A DNA stretch of 64,000 nt from Psychrobacter raelei (lineage in GTDB: Bacteria; Pseudomonadota; Gammaproteobacteria; Pseudomonadales; Moraxellaceae), in NCBI RefSeq assembly GCF_022631235.3, contig NZ_CP093310.2:1922001-1986000 (forward strand), read 5' to 3'. Shown here piece by piece: positions 46,227 to 55,269 of this stretch (within the stretch, counting starts at the first letter, position 1; every line of letters begins with the position of its first letter). Below the pieces are notes generated by a model. It was not told the origin of the DNA and ran no database searches. It was given only the letters and a program-made list of their open reading frames with translations. The position numbers were made by a program, and so were the translations under genes.

Positions 46227-48098
46227 ATGACCGATAAGGCAGCCTCTCAATCTACCTCTCAACTAGCCACACTTATCCAGATGGGTAAAGAGCAAGGCTA
46301 TTTGACTTATGCTGAGGTTAACGACCAACTTCCCGCCTCAATCACCGAAAGCGACCAAATTGAAGACATCGTTCAAATGCTTACGGATGTTGGTATTAAA
46401 ATCTTTGAATCAGCGCCAGATGCTGATGATATCTTGATGAACGATGGTGCTAACGATGACGACATGGCCACAGATGAAGCTGCTGCTGTATTGGCTGCGG
46501 TAGAAACTGAGCCTGGTCGCACCACCGACCCTGTGCGTATGTATATGCGTGAAATGGGTACGGTTGACTTATTGACGCGTGAAGGTGAAATCGTTATCGC
46601 CAAGCGTATCGAAGAGGGTATCCGTGATGTCCAGCATGCCATGGCTTACTGGCCAGGTACTGTGCAGTTTATCCTAGATGAATATGACTTAGTAGAAGCG
46701 GGCGAGAAAAAACTCTCTGACGTCATCACTGGTTTTTTAGATCCTGAAGAGATTGAACCGGCAGTTGTGGAAGAAGACGAAGAAAAAATCCCCGTTATCA
46801 CCACCAAATCTAAAGCTAAAGATGTCGATGACGAAGATGATGAAGAAGAAGCTGAGGAAGAGGAAGAAGCTGAAGAAAGCGGTGGCCTAGATCCTGAGCT
46901 GGTTCGTCAACGTGTCGAGGAGATCCGTGAATTATTTGCGGTGGCAAAACAAGCCCTAGAGCAGTATGGTCGTGGCAGTGCGCAAGCTGAAGAAGCCTAT
47001 GCTCAGCTGGCCGAACGCTTTATGCTATTAAAGCTTAACAACCGCATGGCGGATAATGTTATGGCTATTATGCATGATGTTTATGACGATGTGCGTAAGC
47101 AAGAGCGTCAAATCATGCGCTTGGTCATTCGCCGCGGTAAAATGCCTCGTAGCGAGTTCCGTAAGACTTTCCCAAGTAACGAGACCAACGTAGATTGGCT
47201 AACTGATCGCCTAAAAGGCAACCCTAAATTTGCAGATAGCTTAGCCAAAGTGGTCGACGATGTGGTGGTTTTACAGCGCCGTATCCGCGACCATGAAGAC
47301 AAGCTGGACATGCAAATTACCGAAATGAAAGAAGTGGCGCGCCGTATGGCCATCGGTGAGGCAAAAGCCCGCCGTGCCAAAAAAGAGATGGTCGAAGCCA
47401 ACTTACGTTTGGTAATCTCTATTGCTAAGAAATATACCAACCGTGGCCTACAGTTCTTAGACTTGATTCAAGAAGGCAATATTGGCTTGATGAAAGCGGT
47501 AGATAAATTTGAATATCGCCGTGGTTATAAGTTCTCAACTTATGCCACTTGGTGGATTCGTCAGGCCATTACCCGCTCTATTGCTGACCAAGCCCGCACC
47601 ATTCGTATTCCAGTGCATATGATTGAGACCATCAACAAAATCAACCGTGTGTCTCGTCAATTGTTGCAAGAGATGGGTCGTGAGCCCACACCTGAGGAAT
47701 TAGGCGAACGTTTAGAGATGGATGAGGTTAAGGTTCGTAAGGTATTAAAAATTGCCAAAGAGCCTATCTCTATGGAGACCCCCATCGGTGATGATGAAGA
47801 TTCACACCTAGGTGATTTCATTGAGGACCAGACCATCTCAAGCCCTGTAGAAGATGCCACCTCAGCAGGTCTACAAGAAGCGACTCGAGATGTGCTGAGC
47901 AACTTAACAGAACGTGAAGCCAAGGTGCTACGCATGCGTTTTGGTATTGATATGCCAACCGATCACACCCTAGAAGAGGTTGGTAAGCAGTTCGATGTGA
48001 CGCGTGAGCGTATTCGTCAAATTGAAGCCAAAGCGTTACGTAAACTGCGTCACCCTTCTCGCTCTGAGCATTTACGTTCGTTCTTAGAAAACGACTAA
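46227..48098 (+). CDS. rpoD: RNA polymerase primary sigma factor (sigma-70)
   Basis: Directs RNA polymerase to housekeeping promoters. 623 residues: region 1.1 ([20 protein letters not shown]), region 1.2 ([21 protein letters not shown]), an acidic non-conserved region near 200-220 (poly-Glu/Asp), regions 2.1-2.4 ([44 protein letters not shown]), 3.x ([16 protein letters not shown]) and 4.2 ([30 protein letters not shown]). Fully typical. Confidence 0.98.
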   Translation: MTDKAASQSTSQLATLIQMGKEQGYLTYAEVNDQLPASITESDQIEDIVQMLTDVGIKIFESAPDADDILMNDGANDDDMATDEAAAVLAAVETEPGRTTDPVRMYMREMGTVDLLTREGEIVIAKRIEEGIRDVQHAMAYWPGTVQFILDEYDLVEAGEKKLSDVITGFLDPEEIEPAVVEEDEEKIPVITTKSKAKDVDDEDDEEEAEEEEEAEESGGLDPELVRQRVEEIRELFAVAKQALEQYGRGSAQAEEAYAQLAERFMLLKLNNRMADNVMAIMHDVYDDVRKQERQIMRLVIRRGKMPRSEFRKTFPSNETNVDWLTDRLKGNPKFADSLAKVVDDVVVLQRRIRDHEDKLDMQITEMKEVARRMAIGEAKARRAKKEMVEANLRLVISIAKKYTNRGLQFLDLIQEGNIGLMKAVDKFEYRRGYKFSTYATWWIRQAITRSIADQARTIRIPVHMIETINKINRVSRQLLQEMGREPTPEELGERLEMDEVKVRKVLKIAKEPISMETPIGDDEDSHLGDFIEDQTISSPVEDATSAGLQEATRDVLSNLTEREAKVLRMRFGIDMPTDHTLEEVGKQFDVTRERIRQIEAKALRKLRHPSRSEHLRSFLEND

Positions 48099-48134
48099 GC
48101 CAAGGTTGAGTCAACGCCCATAACCTGTTGTAGC

Positions 48135-48163
48135 AAAAAAGCTGAGAATCTCTCAGCTTTTTT
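48135..48163 (+). terminator. Terminator of rpoD
   Basis: AAAAAAGCTGAGA/TCTCAGCTTTTTT stem with a 3-nt loop, 37 nt after the stop. Confidence 0.93.
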
Positions 48164-48295
48164 GTGTTTAAAGCCTATGCATACCTCAGTCTAAAGCAGG
48201 TCTTAGCGCTCTGCTTTACCCCTTGAAAAACTGAACAATACCTCCATATAGTATTCATACAAAAAGCGATTTAACAAAATATAAACGGAGACATT

Positions 48296-48637
48296 ATGTC
48301 TAACAAAAACATCGATTTAAGCCGTGAATTAACCTTACATACCGATCCACTGGCCAAAAAAACGGACATCCAAAACCCAGGTCTTTGGGCATTTCCAATG
48401 GATTATCCGATGAGCATTATTGGTCATGAAGGTGAGCATGACACCCTTTTAAATGAAGTTAAGCTTATTTTAGGAACTCAGTTTGCGGACTTCGATATGG
48501 AAACTTTAGTCGTCAAACAATCCAGCACCGGCCGCTTTACTTCAGTACGTGCCAAATTACACTTTACTGAAGCAGCTCAAGTCAATGACTTATACGCAGC
48601 CCTTGATCAGGCAAAAACTGTCCGTACTGTCGTATAA
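48296..48637 (+). CDS. DUF493 (YbeD-like) protein
   Basis: 113 residues. The pattern WAFPMDYPMSIIGHEGEHDTLLNEV followed by a ferredoxin-like fold and STGRFTSVRAKLHFTEAAQVNDLYAALD is that of the DUF493/YbeD family. Function poorly known; YbeD often accompanies lipB, which is not here. A good ribosome site (ACGGAG) lies before the ATG. Monocistronic between terminators. Confidence 0.88.
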   Translation: MSNKNIDLSRELTLHTDPLAKKTDIQNPGLWAFPMDYPMSIIGHEGEHDTLLNEVKLILGTQFADFDMETLVVKQSSTGRFTSVRAKLHFTEAAQVNDLYAALDQAKTVRTVV

Positions 48638-48686
48638 GCAGGCCATCTAAATAGCAATTGGCCACTGTATCGCCCTTATTTTACCC

Positions 48687-48714
48687 AAAAAAGCAGTGTT
48701 AGCTGCTTTTTTTT
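48687..48714 (+). terminator. Terminator of the DUF493 gene
   Basis: AAAAAAGCAG, six-base loop, CTGCTTTTTTTT. Confidence 0.88.
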
Positions 48715-49090
48715 ATGGGTGAAATTTAACGCGGTATTCACTGTTTTGAGCAAATGGCTGTAATAAAAAGGGCATGTTTTAAGTGTAAGTTACCAGAAGT
48801 CAATAGTGACACAATGAATTTAATTTTAGCCGATTTGATTTGGCTGAATAAACTTTGAGCCTGACTTTGTGGTTTACAATTTAATTAAAAAAGTTTTTTT
48901 AATCGTTTTTAGCCGTATTTTTTACTTGACACATGCGCTAACCGGCAGCGTTTCAACGGTTGCCAATTTGCAAGTTTTTTTGATGTCTGATTATTCATCA
49001 TAAATCACCTACTTGAACTGCTAAGCCGTAGTTTGTCAAGATAGCAAAAATTCTTTTTTTCCTTTATATTGTGCCTACAACATAAAAACC

Positions 49091-49106
49091 ACCCCATATA
49101 TTGTGT
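49091..49106. promoter_or_regulatory. NrdR box 1
   Basis: ACCCCATATATTGTGT matches the NrdR consensus (acaCwAtATaTwGtgt) at most positions. The start-to-start distance to box 2 is 33 bp, close to three helical turns. Confidence 0.85.
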
Positions 49107-49123
49107 TTAATATTTTAAGACAC

Positions 49124-49139
49124 ACACTATATATTGGGG
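49124..49139. promoter_or_regulatory. NrdR box 2
   Basis: ACACTATATATTGGGG, 62 bp before the nrdA start. The box pair is the standard arrangement for NrdR repression of ribonucleotide reductase genes at high dATP. Confidence 0.85.
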
Positions 49140-49201
49140 TATTATTTTTCTGATTGTCAGGTTTTTGACCGGCAATCTGGTGACAACGAGCGGAGAGAGC
49201 A

Positions 49202-51478
49202 ATGACACATATGGATAATATTAAAGTAATGAAACGAGACGGCCGTCTAGAGCCCATCGATTTAGATAAAATCCATAAGGTCATTACTTGGGCAGCCGAA
49301 GGATTAGACAATGTTTCTGTATCTCAGGTTGAGTTAAAGTCGCACATTCAGTTTTATGATGGCATCAAAACCCGTGACATTCACGAGACCATCATTAAGG
49401 CTGCTGCTGACCTAATCTCTGAGGATACGCCAGATTATCAATATCTTGCGGCACGTTTGGCAATCTTCCACTTGCGTAAAATTGCCTACAATCAATTTGA
49501 GCCACCTCACCTATTTGACCATGTAACCAAATTAACCGAGGCGGGTAAATACGATCAGCACATTTTACAAGACTACTCACGTGAAGAGTTTGATGAGTTA
49601 AATGACTACATCGACCACTGGCGCGATATGAATCTTGCTTATGCCGCTGCCGAACAAATGGCCGGTAAATACTTAGTACAAGACCGTGTGACCAAAACCG
49701 TTTACGAAAGTCCGCAGTTCTTATATGTACTGGTGGGTATGTGTCTGTTCGCCTCATACGATAAGTCTGAGCGCATGCACTATGTGAAGCGTTTTTATGA
49801 TGCCGCCTCTACGTTCAAAATCTCATTACCCACACCCATTATGTCCGGTGTGCGCACCCCTTCACGTCAATTTAGCTCGTGCGTACTGATTGAATGTGGT
49901 GATAGCTTAGACTCAATCAACGCCACAACCAGCGCCATTGTACGCTATGTATCGCAGCGTGCTGGTATTGGTATCAATGCCGGTAACATCCGTGCGCTAG
50001 GCAGCCCTATCCGAGGCGGTGAAGCTCAGCACACCGGCTGTATCCCTTTTTATAAGCTGTTCCAAACCGCAGTTAAATGCTGCTCGCAAGGCGGGGTACG
50101 TGGCGGCGCAGCGACCTTATTCTACCCACTGTGGCACTTAGAAGTAGAGTCGCTATTGGTTCTAAAAAATAACCGCGGCGTAGAAGACAACCGTGTGCGC
50201 CACATGGACTATGGCGTACAAATTAACCGCACCTTATATACCCGTTTGATTAAAGGTGAAGACATCGCTTTATTCTCACCTTCAGATGTGCCTGGTCTAT
50301 ATGAAGCCTTCTTCGCTGACCAAGACAAGTTTGAAGCGCTATACACCAAGTACGAAAAAGACGACAACATCCGCAAACGTCATGTGCCTGCAGCCGACCT
50401 ATTTAGCTTATTGATGCAAGAGCGTGCCAGTACTGGTCGTATCTACATCCAAAACGTGGACCACTGCAACACGCACAGCCCATTTGACCCAACTGTCGCC
50501 CCTATCCGTCAGTCAAACCTATGTATGGAAATTGCGCTACCAACTAAGCCGCTGGATAACATTAATGACGAAGAAGGCGAAATTGCACTGTGCACCCTAT
50601 CTGCGGTGAACCTTGGCGAAGTCGATAGCTTAGAGGATATCGAAGAGCCTGCAGAATTAATCGTGCGCGCCTTAGATGCGCTACTTGATTACCAAGACTA
50701 CCCAGTAAAAGCCGCTGAAAATGGCAGCATGAATCGCCGTACGCTGGGTGTGGGTGTGATTAACTATGCTTATTACTTGGCCAAAAATGGTACCCGCTAC
50801 TCGGACGGCTCAGCGCTTGGTCTGACGCACCAGACTTTTGAGGCATTGCAGTACTATTTACTAAAAGCCTCGAACAAACTGGCCAAAGAAAAAGGCGCTT
50901 GCCCCGCCTTTAATGAGACCACTTACTCACAAGGTATTTTGCCGATTGATACTTACAAAGCGGACTTAGATAAGGTGTGCAATGAGCCATTGCGCCTTGA
51001 TTGGGAAGCGTTACGTCAGGAGATTAAAACCCATGGCCTACGCAACTCTACTTTATCAGCCTTGATGCCTTCTGAGACCTCAAGCCAGATTGCTAACGCC
51101 ACCAACGGTATTGAGCCACCTCGTGGTCTGGTATCAGTAAAAGCGTCAAAAGATGGTATCTTAAAGCAAGTGGTGCCCGATATCTTAAACTTAAAAGGCA
51201 ACTACGAGCTATTGTGGCAAATGCCAAATAATGATGGCTATCTAAAGCTGGTGGCCGTGATGCAAAAGTTCATTGACCAAAGCATCTCCGCCAACACCAA
51301 CTACGATCCAACCCGCTTCGAGGGCAATCGTGTACCTATGAAGGTATTGCTAAAAGACTTGCTAACTGCTTATAAACTGGGCGTTAAGACACTTTACTAT
51401 CACAACACTCGTGATGGTGCTAATGATGCTCAAGCCGATATCGATGACGGCTGTGCCAGCGGTGCTTGTAAGCTGTAA
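49202..51478 (+). CDS. nrdA: Ribonucleoside-diphosphate reductase class Ia, alpha subunit
   Basis: Reduces ribonucleotides to deoxyribonucleotides. 758 residues, like E. coli NrdA (761). An N-terminal ATP-cone (KVMKRDGRLEPIDLDKI) gives allosteric activity control. Active-site residues: Cys in SSCVLIECGDS, NLCMEI (Cys and Glu) and the Cys of CTLSAVNLG. The C-terminal CASGACKL redox pair is present. GGAGAG ribosome site at -9. NrdR boxes lie upstream. The partner nrdB is not next to it: a DUF4062 gene intervenes. Confidence 0.97.
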   Translation: MTHMDNIKVMKRDGRLEPIDLDKIHKVITWAAEGLDNVSVSQVELKSHIQFYDGIKTRDIHETIIKAAADLISEDTPDYQYLAARLAIFHLRKIAYNQFEPPHLFDHVTKLTEAGKYDQHILQDYSREEFDELNDYIDHWRDMNLAYAAAEQMAGKYLVQDRVTKTVYESPQFLYVLVGMCLFASYDKSERMHYVKRFYDAASTFKISLPTPIMSGVRTPSRQFSSCVLIECGDSLDSINATTSAIVRYVSQRAGIGINAGNIRALGSPIRGGEAQHTGCIPFYKLFQTAVKCCSQGGVRGGAATLFYPLWHLEVESLLVLKNNRGVEDNRVRHMDYGVQINRTLYTRLIKGEDIALFSPSDVPGLYEAFFADQDKFEALYTKYEKDDNIRKRHVPAADLFSLLMQERASTGRIYIQNVDHCNTHSPFDPTVAPIRQSNLCMEIALPTKPLDNINDEEGEIALCTLSAVNLGEVDSLEDIEEPAELIVRALDALLDYQDYPVKAAENGSMNRRTLGVGVINYAYYLAKNGTRYSDGSALGLTHQTFEALQYYLLKASNKLAKEKGACPAFNETTYSQGILPIDTYKADLDKVCNEPLRLDWEALRQEIKTHGLRNSTLSALMPSETSSQIANATNGIEPPRGLVSVKASKDGILKQVVPDILNLKGNYELLWQMPNNDGYLKLVAVMQKFIDQSISANTNYDPTRFEGNRVPMKVLLKDLLTAYKLGVKTLYYHNTRDGANDAQADIDDGCASGACKL

Positions 51479-51529
51479 TCTGTAAAGCATCTCCTCTACA
51501 AACAAACCGTTATATATATGCTTGCTTTA

Positions 51530-51556
51530 AAGTCTCCCCTTTTTGAGGGGAGACTT
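51530..51556. repeat. Hairpin after nrdA
   Basis: A perfect 11-bp stem, AAGTCTCCCCT/AGGGGAGACTT, with loop TTTTG, 52 nt after the nrdA stop. No T-run on either side, so termination would need Rho; it may also be a processing hairpin. Confidence 0.6.
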
Positions 51557-51585
51557 AGAGTGGTGCGTCTTGATTTGCTTAATTT

Positions 51586-51616
51586 GTAGGTTGGGTGGAG
51601 TTTACGACACCCAAAC
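51586..51616. repeat. REP-like palindrome, left flank of the DUF4062 gene
   Basis: Begins GTAGGTTGGGTG and ends CACCCAAAC; inverted arms TTGGGTG/CACCCAA. The start matches the reverse complement of the repeat at 53304 (GTAGGTTGG). Confidence 0.55.
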
Positions 51617-51807
51617 TTAAAAGACTGGCCTTGGCATCGGGGTTCTTTAGATAGTGATGAGAACTGTTAAAACAAAGCACTGCTTTGTTAGGTTCGTAAG
51701 TTAAAATTCTTTAAATAGAATTTTATGATATGCGCGTCACAGTCTATCTTTAAAGGCTATGGCCGTGTCTCGGCAAACTTTAGCCTATATAAATTATATA
51801 ATTAGAG

Positions 51808-53214
51808 ATGATTATGGATAATCGAAAAAAACTCCAAATCTTTATTAGCTCAACATACAAAGATTTATTGGATGAGCGTCAATCCGCTGTTGAAGCAATA
51901 CTAAAAGCAGGTCATATACCTGCAGGTATGGAGCTTTTTACTGCATCCAATCAAAGTCAGTGGGAAATAATAAAAAGATGGATTGATGAATCTGATGTAT
52001 ATATGTTAATACTTGGTGGTAGATACGGTTCAATAGATAAAGAAACTGGTAAAAGCTATACTCATTTAGAGTACGAATATGCTCAGTCTAAAAATAAACC
52101 ACTATTCGCTGTAGTTATTGATGATTCTAAGTTAGAAAATTTGCCTGTCAATAGAACCGAAAAAGACAACCCAGATAAGCTTTTAAGCTTTAGAAATAAA
52201 GTTCTTAGCTATATGTGTAGGTTTTTTACTGATACTAAGGATATTAAATTAGCTATCCATGAGAGCCTTGGACAGATTAATCAGGATTACGAATTAACCG
52301 GTTGGATTAGAGGTAATAATAAAAATAGTGAAATTGCAGATGAAATTGTTTTATTGAATGATGAAATTAGAGCGCTTAGAAAAGAGAATGAAACACTAAA
52401 AAAATCTCAACAGGAAAGAAAGCCTAAACTGAAACTATCAATTAATAATACCGATAATCCAACTTTCAACTCTGACCTTGACGAGTCTATAGATATACTG
52501 TTTAAAGAAAAACCCCTCATAGACTCTATTCCAAATCACTTAAAAAAATATATTTCTGAAAGGGAGAAGGATAGTTACAATCGCTCATTAAGTTCAATTA
52601 CTAAAGAGAGCATAGAAGAATATAACTCAATCCAAGCCAATATTTATGAATTAATGACTTTAAGACACCCTCTAAATATAAACTTATTGAACGATGGCAA
52701 TATCAAAGCTAATAATATTCATATCTACATAACTTTTCCTGATATTGTCTCAATTGCAGATAAAACTGATAAAGATTTAATTAATGATAACTTAGATAAA
52801 TTAAATAATGAATCTAAAGACGTTCTTCCTAAATCATATTTTCATGATTTAATAGAAGAAGCTCAGAATAAGTATGACGAAGATATCACCGCTCATATTA
52901 AGCCAAATGCTCTAAGTTTTTTAAACAGAATACCTCTTAATAGCCATGAAGATTTGATCCTTCGAGACAATAGATATATTAATAACTTAAAGGCGATGTC
53001 TTTGGGTAATAACATAAATAGTAATATGGTAAAAGATAATACAATTTCTATAACAAAGTCTGAATTGCTACATAATCTAAACGCCAACTATGATAACTAT
53101 GTGTTAATACCGCTGAGAAGTGGAAATGCTGACGTAACAGTAAAGATAATTTGTGAGGAGTATTTAGAACCAGAAATATTCCAAATTTCAATATCCGTTA
53201 AAACGATAGCCTAA
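51808..53214 (+). CDS. DUF4062-domain protein inserted between nrdA and nrdB
   Basis: 468 residues. The N-terminal DUF4062 domain is clear: IFISSTYKDLLDERQSAVEA from residue 11, GMELF (40-44), DVYMLILGGRYGS (63-75) and SYTHLEYEYA (83-92). This domain is related in outline to TIR-like folds and is often found in NTPase-linked signalling or defence-type proteins. A coiled coil (about 180-205, EIRALRKENETLKK) links to an unrecognised C-terminal region (about 210-468), rich in Asn, Lys, Ile and Asp. Codon and base use are far more A+T-rich than in nrdA or nrdB, indicating transfer. Start ATG 51808 or 51814. No known partner gene lies alongside. Function is unknown. Confidence 0.85.
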   Translation: MIMDNRKKLQIFISSTYKDLLDERQSAVEAILKAGHIPAGMELFTASNQSQWEIIKRWIDESDVYMLILGGRYGSIDKETGKSYTHLEYEYAQSKNKPLFAVVIDDSKLENLPVNRTEKDNPDKLLSFRNKVLSYMCRFFTDTKDIKLAIHESLGQINQDYELTGWIRGNNKNSEIADEIVLLNDEIRALRKENETLKKSQQERKPKLKLSINNTDNPTFNSDLDESIDILFKEKPLIDSIPNHLKKYISEREKDSYNRSLSSITKESIEEYNSIQANIYELMTLRHPLNINLLNDGNIKANNIHIYITFPDIVSIADKTDKDLINDNLDKLNNESKDVLPKSYFHDLIEEAQNKYDEDITAHIKPNALSFLNRIPLNSHEDLILRDNRYINNLKAMSLGNNINSNMVKDNTISITKSELLHNLNANYDNYVLIPLRSGNADVTVKIICEEYLEPEIFQISISVKTIA

Positions 53215-53303
53215 TTATTAAAAAGATTGTAAAAAATTGGACTGAGAGTATTACGTAACTTAATACCCTAAGCTAAAACCTGCTTCTAAAATTTACTATT
53301 ATC

Positions 53304-53337
53304 GTAGGCTAGCGCTCATTCCTCGACGCCAACCTAC
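53304..53337. repeat. REP-like palindrome, right flank of the DUF4062 gene
   Basis: Runs from GTAGGCTAGCG to CGCCAACCTAC; outer arms GTAGG/CCTAC with partial inner pairing. On the minus strand it starts GTAGGTTGG like the left-flank copy, so the two are in inverted orientation. Confidence 0.5.
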
Positions 53338-53364
53338 TTAAGATCGGCTCAAAAAGAACTGCCC

Positions 53365-53384
53365 CCTTCCTTTGTAAAGGAAGG
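53365..53384. repeat. Small hairpin upstream of nrdB
   Basis: CCTTCCTT, loop TGTA, AAGGAAGG: an 8-bp perfect stem. No T-run follows. Confidence 0.55.
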
Positions 53385-53486
53385 ACAGGGAATGGATTAA
53401 AAACCCAAAACCCCAGCCAAACCAACTAAGCATCGCAAGCCTTACTCGAAGGTGCGGTTTAGCCCTGACAGAAGCGGTATACTACT

Positions 53487-53575
53487 GGTTTGAGCGAGCT
53501 GCGAGAGCTAGGTATTGAGAGGATATCGAGACAACAGGAACCGCTCAAACCGTGCTCTCGCCTCGCTCATGCGAG
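53487..53575 (+). repeat. Nested inverted repeats (A-B-A'-B' arrangement)
   Basis: GGTTTGAGCG (53487-53496) and GCGAGAGC (53501-53508) are followed by CGCTCAAACC (53542-53551) and GCTCTCGC (53554-53561), then a small CTCGC/GCGAG hairpin. In RNA, the interleaved order could form a pseudoknot. No known RNA family recognised. Confidence 0.55.
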
Positions 53576-53675
53576 TAGATACAAGCATATGGCAGGAGTA
53601 GCTGCAAAACAGATGACAAAGACAAAAGTTTAACAAACCCAACTGTAAACCAATGACGAATAAAAAGGTAGAATC

Positions 53676-54809
53676 ATGACGTACTCAATCTTTAGCCAAA
53701 CAAAAAATGACGCGCTTAAAGAGCCGATGTTTTTTGGTCAGCCCGTTAACGTAGCACGCTATGACCAACAAAAGCACCCCATCTTTGAACAACTTATCGA
53801 AAAGCAGTTGTCATTTTTCTGGCGTCCAGAAGAGGTTGATGTATCAAAAGACCGTATCGACTACGGCAACTTATCCACGCATGAGCAGCATATTTTTATC
53901 AGCAACCTAAAATACCAAACCTTGCTAGACTCCATTCAAGGTCGTAGCCCAAACGTGGTGCTATTACCGTTGGTATCTATCCCTGAGCTTGAGACTTGGA
54001 TTGAAACATGGTCATTCTCCGAGACCATCCACTCACGCAGCTATACCCATATTATTCGTAATATCGTCAACGACCCTGCTGTGGTATTCGATGACATTAT
54101 GGAAAACGAGCACATTCTACAGCGTGCTTCAGACATTGCTTATTATTATGATGACTTGTACCAACATTCACAGCTATATAGCCTATTTGGCCCAGGTACA
54201 CACATCGTCAATGGTGAAGAAAAGTATGTCGACTTACGCAAACTAAAAAAACAGCTTTATCTGTGCTTGATGGCCGTTAACGTATTAGAGGCCATTCGCT
54301 TCTACGTATCATTCGCCTGCTCGTTTGCCTTTGCTGAGCGCAAACTGATGGAAGGTAACGCCAAGATCATTAAGCTTATCGCCCGTGATGAAGCGCTGCA
54401 TTTAACCAGTACCCAGCACATGATTAATATTATGGCGTCAGGCAAAGATGATCCCGAAATGGCAGAGATTGCTGCACAATGTCATAACGAGAGTATTGAG
54501 ATTTTCCGAAAAGCGGCTGAACAAGAAAAAGAATGGGCAGGTTATCTGTTTAAAGACGGCTCTATGATTGGCCTAAACAAAGATATCCTATGCCAGTATG
54601 TCGAGTATATTACTAACTTACGTATGGAAGCGGTCGGCTTACCGGGTATCTTCCCTGAATCTAAGAGCAACCCTATTCCTTGGATTAATACTTGGTTGTC
54701 ATCAGATAACGTACAGGTCGCACCGCAAGAGACTGAAATCAGCTCCTACCTTGTCGGCCAAATTGACTCTGACTTATCAGACAGTGACTTTGATGACTTC
54801 GAGTTGTAA
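53676..54809 (+). CDS. nrdB: Ribonucleoside-diphosphate reductase class Ia, beta subunit
   Basis: Carries the diferric-tyrosyl radical used by NrdA. 377 residues (E. coli 376). The motif [22 protein letters not shown] provides Glu and His iron ligands and the radical Tyr; the second ligand set is in [14 protein letters not shown]-terminal DSDFDDFEL resembles the NrdA-binding tail. yfaE follows after 83 bp. Separated from nrdA by about 2.2 kb including the DUF4062 gene. Confidence 0.97.
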   Translation: MTYSIFSQTKNDALKEPMFFGQPVNVARYDQQKHPIFEQLIEKQLSFFWRPEEVDVSKDRIDYGNLSTHEQHIFISNLKYQTLLDSIQGRSPNVVLLPLVSIPELETWIETWSFSETIHSRSYTHIIRNIVNDPAVVFDDIMENEHILQRASDIAYYYDDLYQHSQLYSLFGPGTHIVNGEEKYVDLRKLKKQLYLCLMAVNVLEAIRFYVSFACSFAFAERKLMEGNAKIIKLIARDEALHLTSTQHMINIMASGKDDPEMAEIAAQCHNESIEIFRKAAEQEKEWAGYLFKDGSMIGLNKDILCQYVEYITNLRMEAVGLPGIFPESKSNPIPWINTWLSSDNVQVAPQETEISSYLVGQIDSDLSDSDFDDFEL

Positions 54810-54892
54810 TACTATAAGCGTATAAACTTATTAGACACTGGCTTATTTAAACTTACTGACTATTTTAAACTTACTGACTGTGGTTTTTTGCT

Positions 54893-55150
54893 ATGACTTG
54901 GGTATTTACCTCAAAGACACGCTTTTATCTACACGATGATGAGACGTTGCTCGATGGTCTACTACGTACCGGACACGATATTAACTATCAATGCCGTGAA
55001 GGGTACTGTGGCAGTTGCCGTGTTAAGCTAACCGCTTCCTCTTTTCCTATCAGCTATGCTAAGCCGCCTTTGGCCATGCTAGAAAAAGGAGAGATACTCG
55101 CCTGCTGCTGTCAGGTTAAAGGCATGATCCGTCTCAAAAACGTTAGTTAA
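54893..55150 (+). CDS. yfaE: 2Fe-2S ferredoxin YfaE, NrdB cofactor maintenance
   Basis: 85 residues. Plant-type ferredoxin fold with CREGYCGSC (C34, C39, C42) and the fourth ligand in LACCCQ (C71-C73 region). YfaE reduces the diferric cluster of NrdB to regenerate the tyrosyl radical, and its usual place directly after nrdB supports the assignment. Ends at a strong terminator. Confidence 0.92.
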   Translation: MTWVFTSKTRFYLHDDETLLDGLLRTGHDINYQCREGYCGSCRVKLTASSFPISYAKPPLAMLEKGEILACCCQVKGMIRLKNVS

Positions 55151-55211
55151 TTACGCCATAAGTCAGCGCCTATTATCTTTAGATATTCAGCAGTATTTGG
55201 ATTGTCAGCAC

Positions 55212-55243
55212 AAAAAACCCGCGAGAAACATCGCGGGTTTTTT
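55212..55243. terminator. Bidirectional terminator between yfaE and the protease gene
   Basis: AAAAAACCCGCGA/TCGCGGGTTTTTT stem with a 6-nt loop; serves convergent genes. Confidence 0.95.
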
Positions 55244-55269
55244 ATCACTTATTATTAGCTATATCGCTA

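Larger units (their letters stand above)
48638..49201. other. Upstream region of nrdA
   Basis: 564 bp. After the terminator at 48687 there is A+T-rich sequence; the only regulatory sites I can support are the two NrdR boxes at 49091 and 49124. TTGACA at 48926 lacks a good -10 partner. Confidence 0.6.
51479..51807. other. Gap between nrdA and the DUF4062 gene
   Basis: 329 bp with a hairpin (51530) and a palindromic repeat (51586). No gene. A+T content rises towards the DUF4062 start. Confidence 0.6.
53215..53675. other. Structured gap between the DUF4062 gene and nrdB
   Basis: 461 bp without a gene. It contains a REP-like palindrome (53304), a small hairpin (53365) and a nested inverted-repeat block (53487-53575). 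nrdB has AAGGT 7 nt before its ATG. Confidence 0.6.

Noticed and set aside
51479..53675. Retron, CRISPR or toxin-antitoxin locus at the DUF4062 insertion
   Set aside because: No reverse transcriptase, no regularly spaced repeats, and no second small gene beside it.
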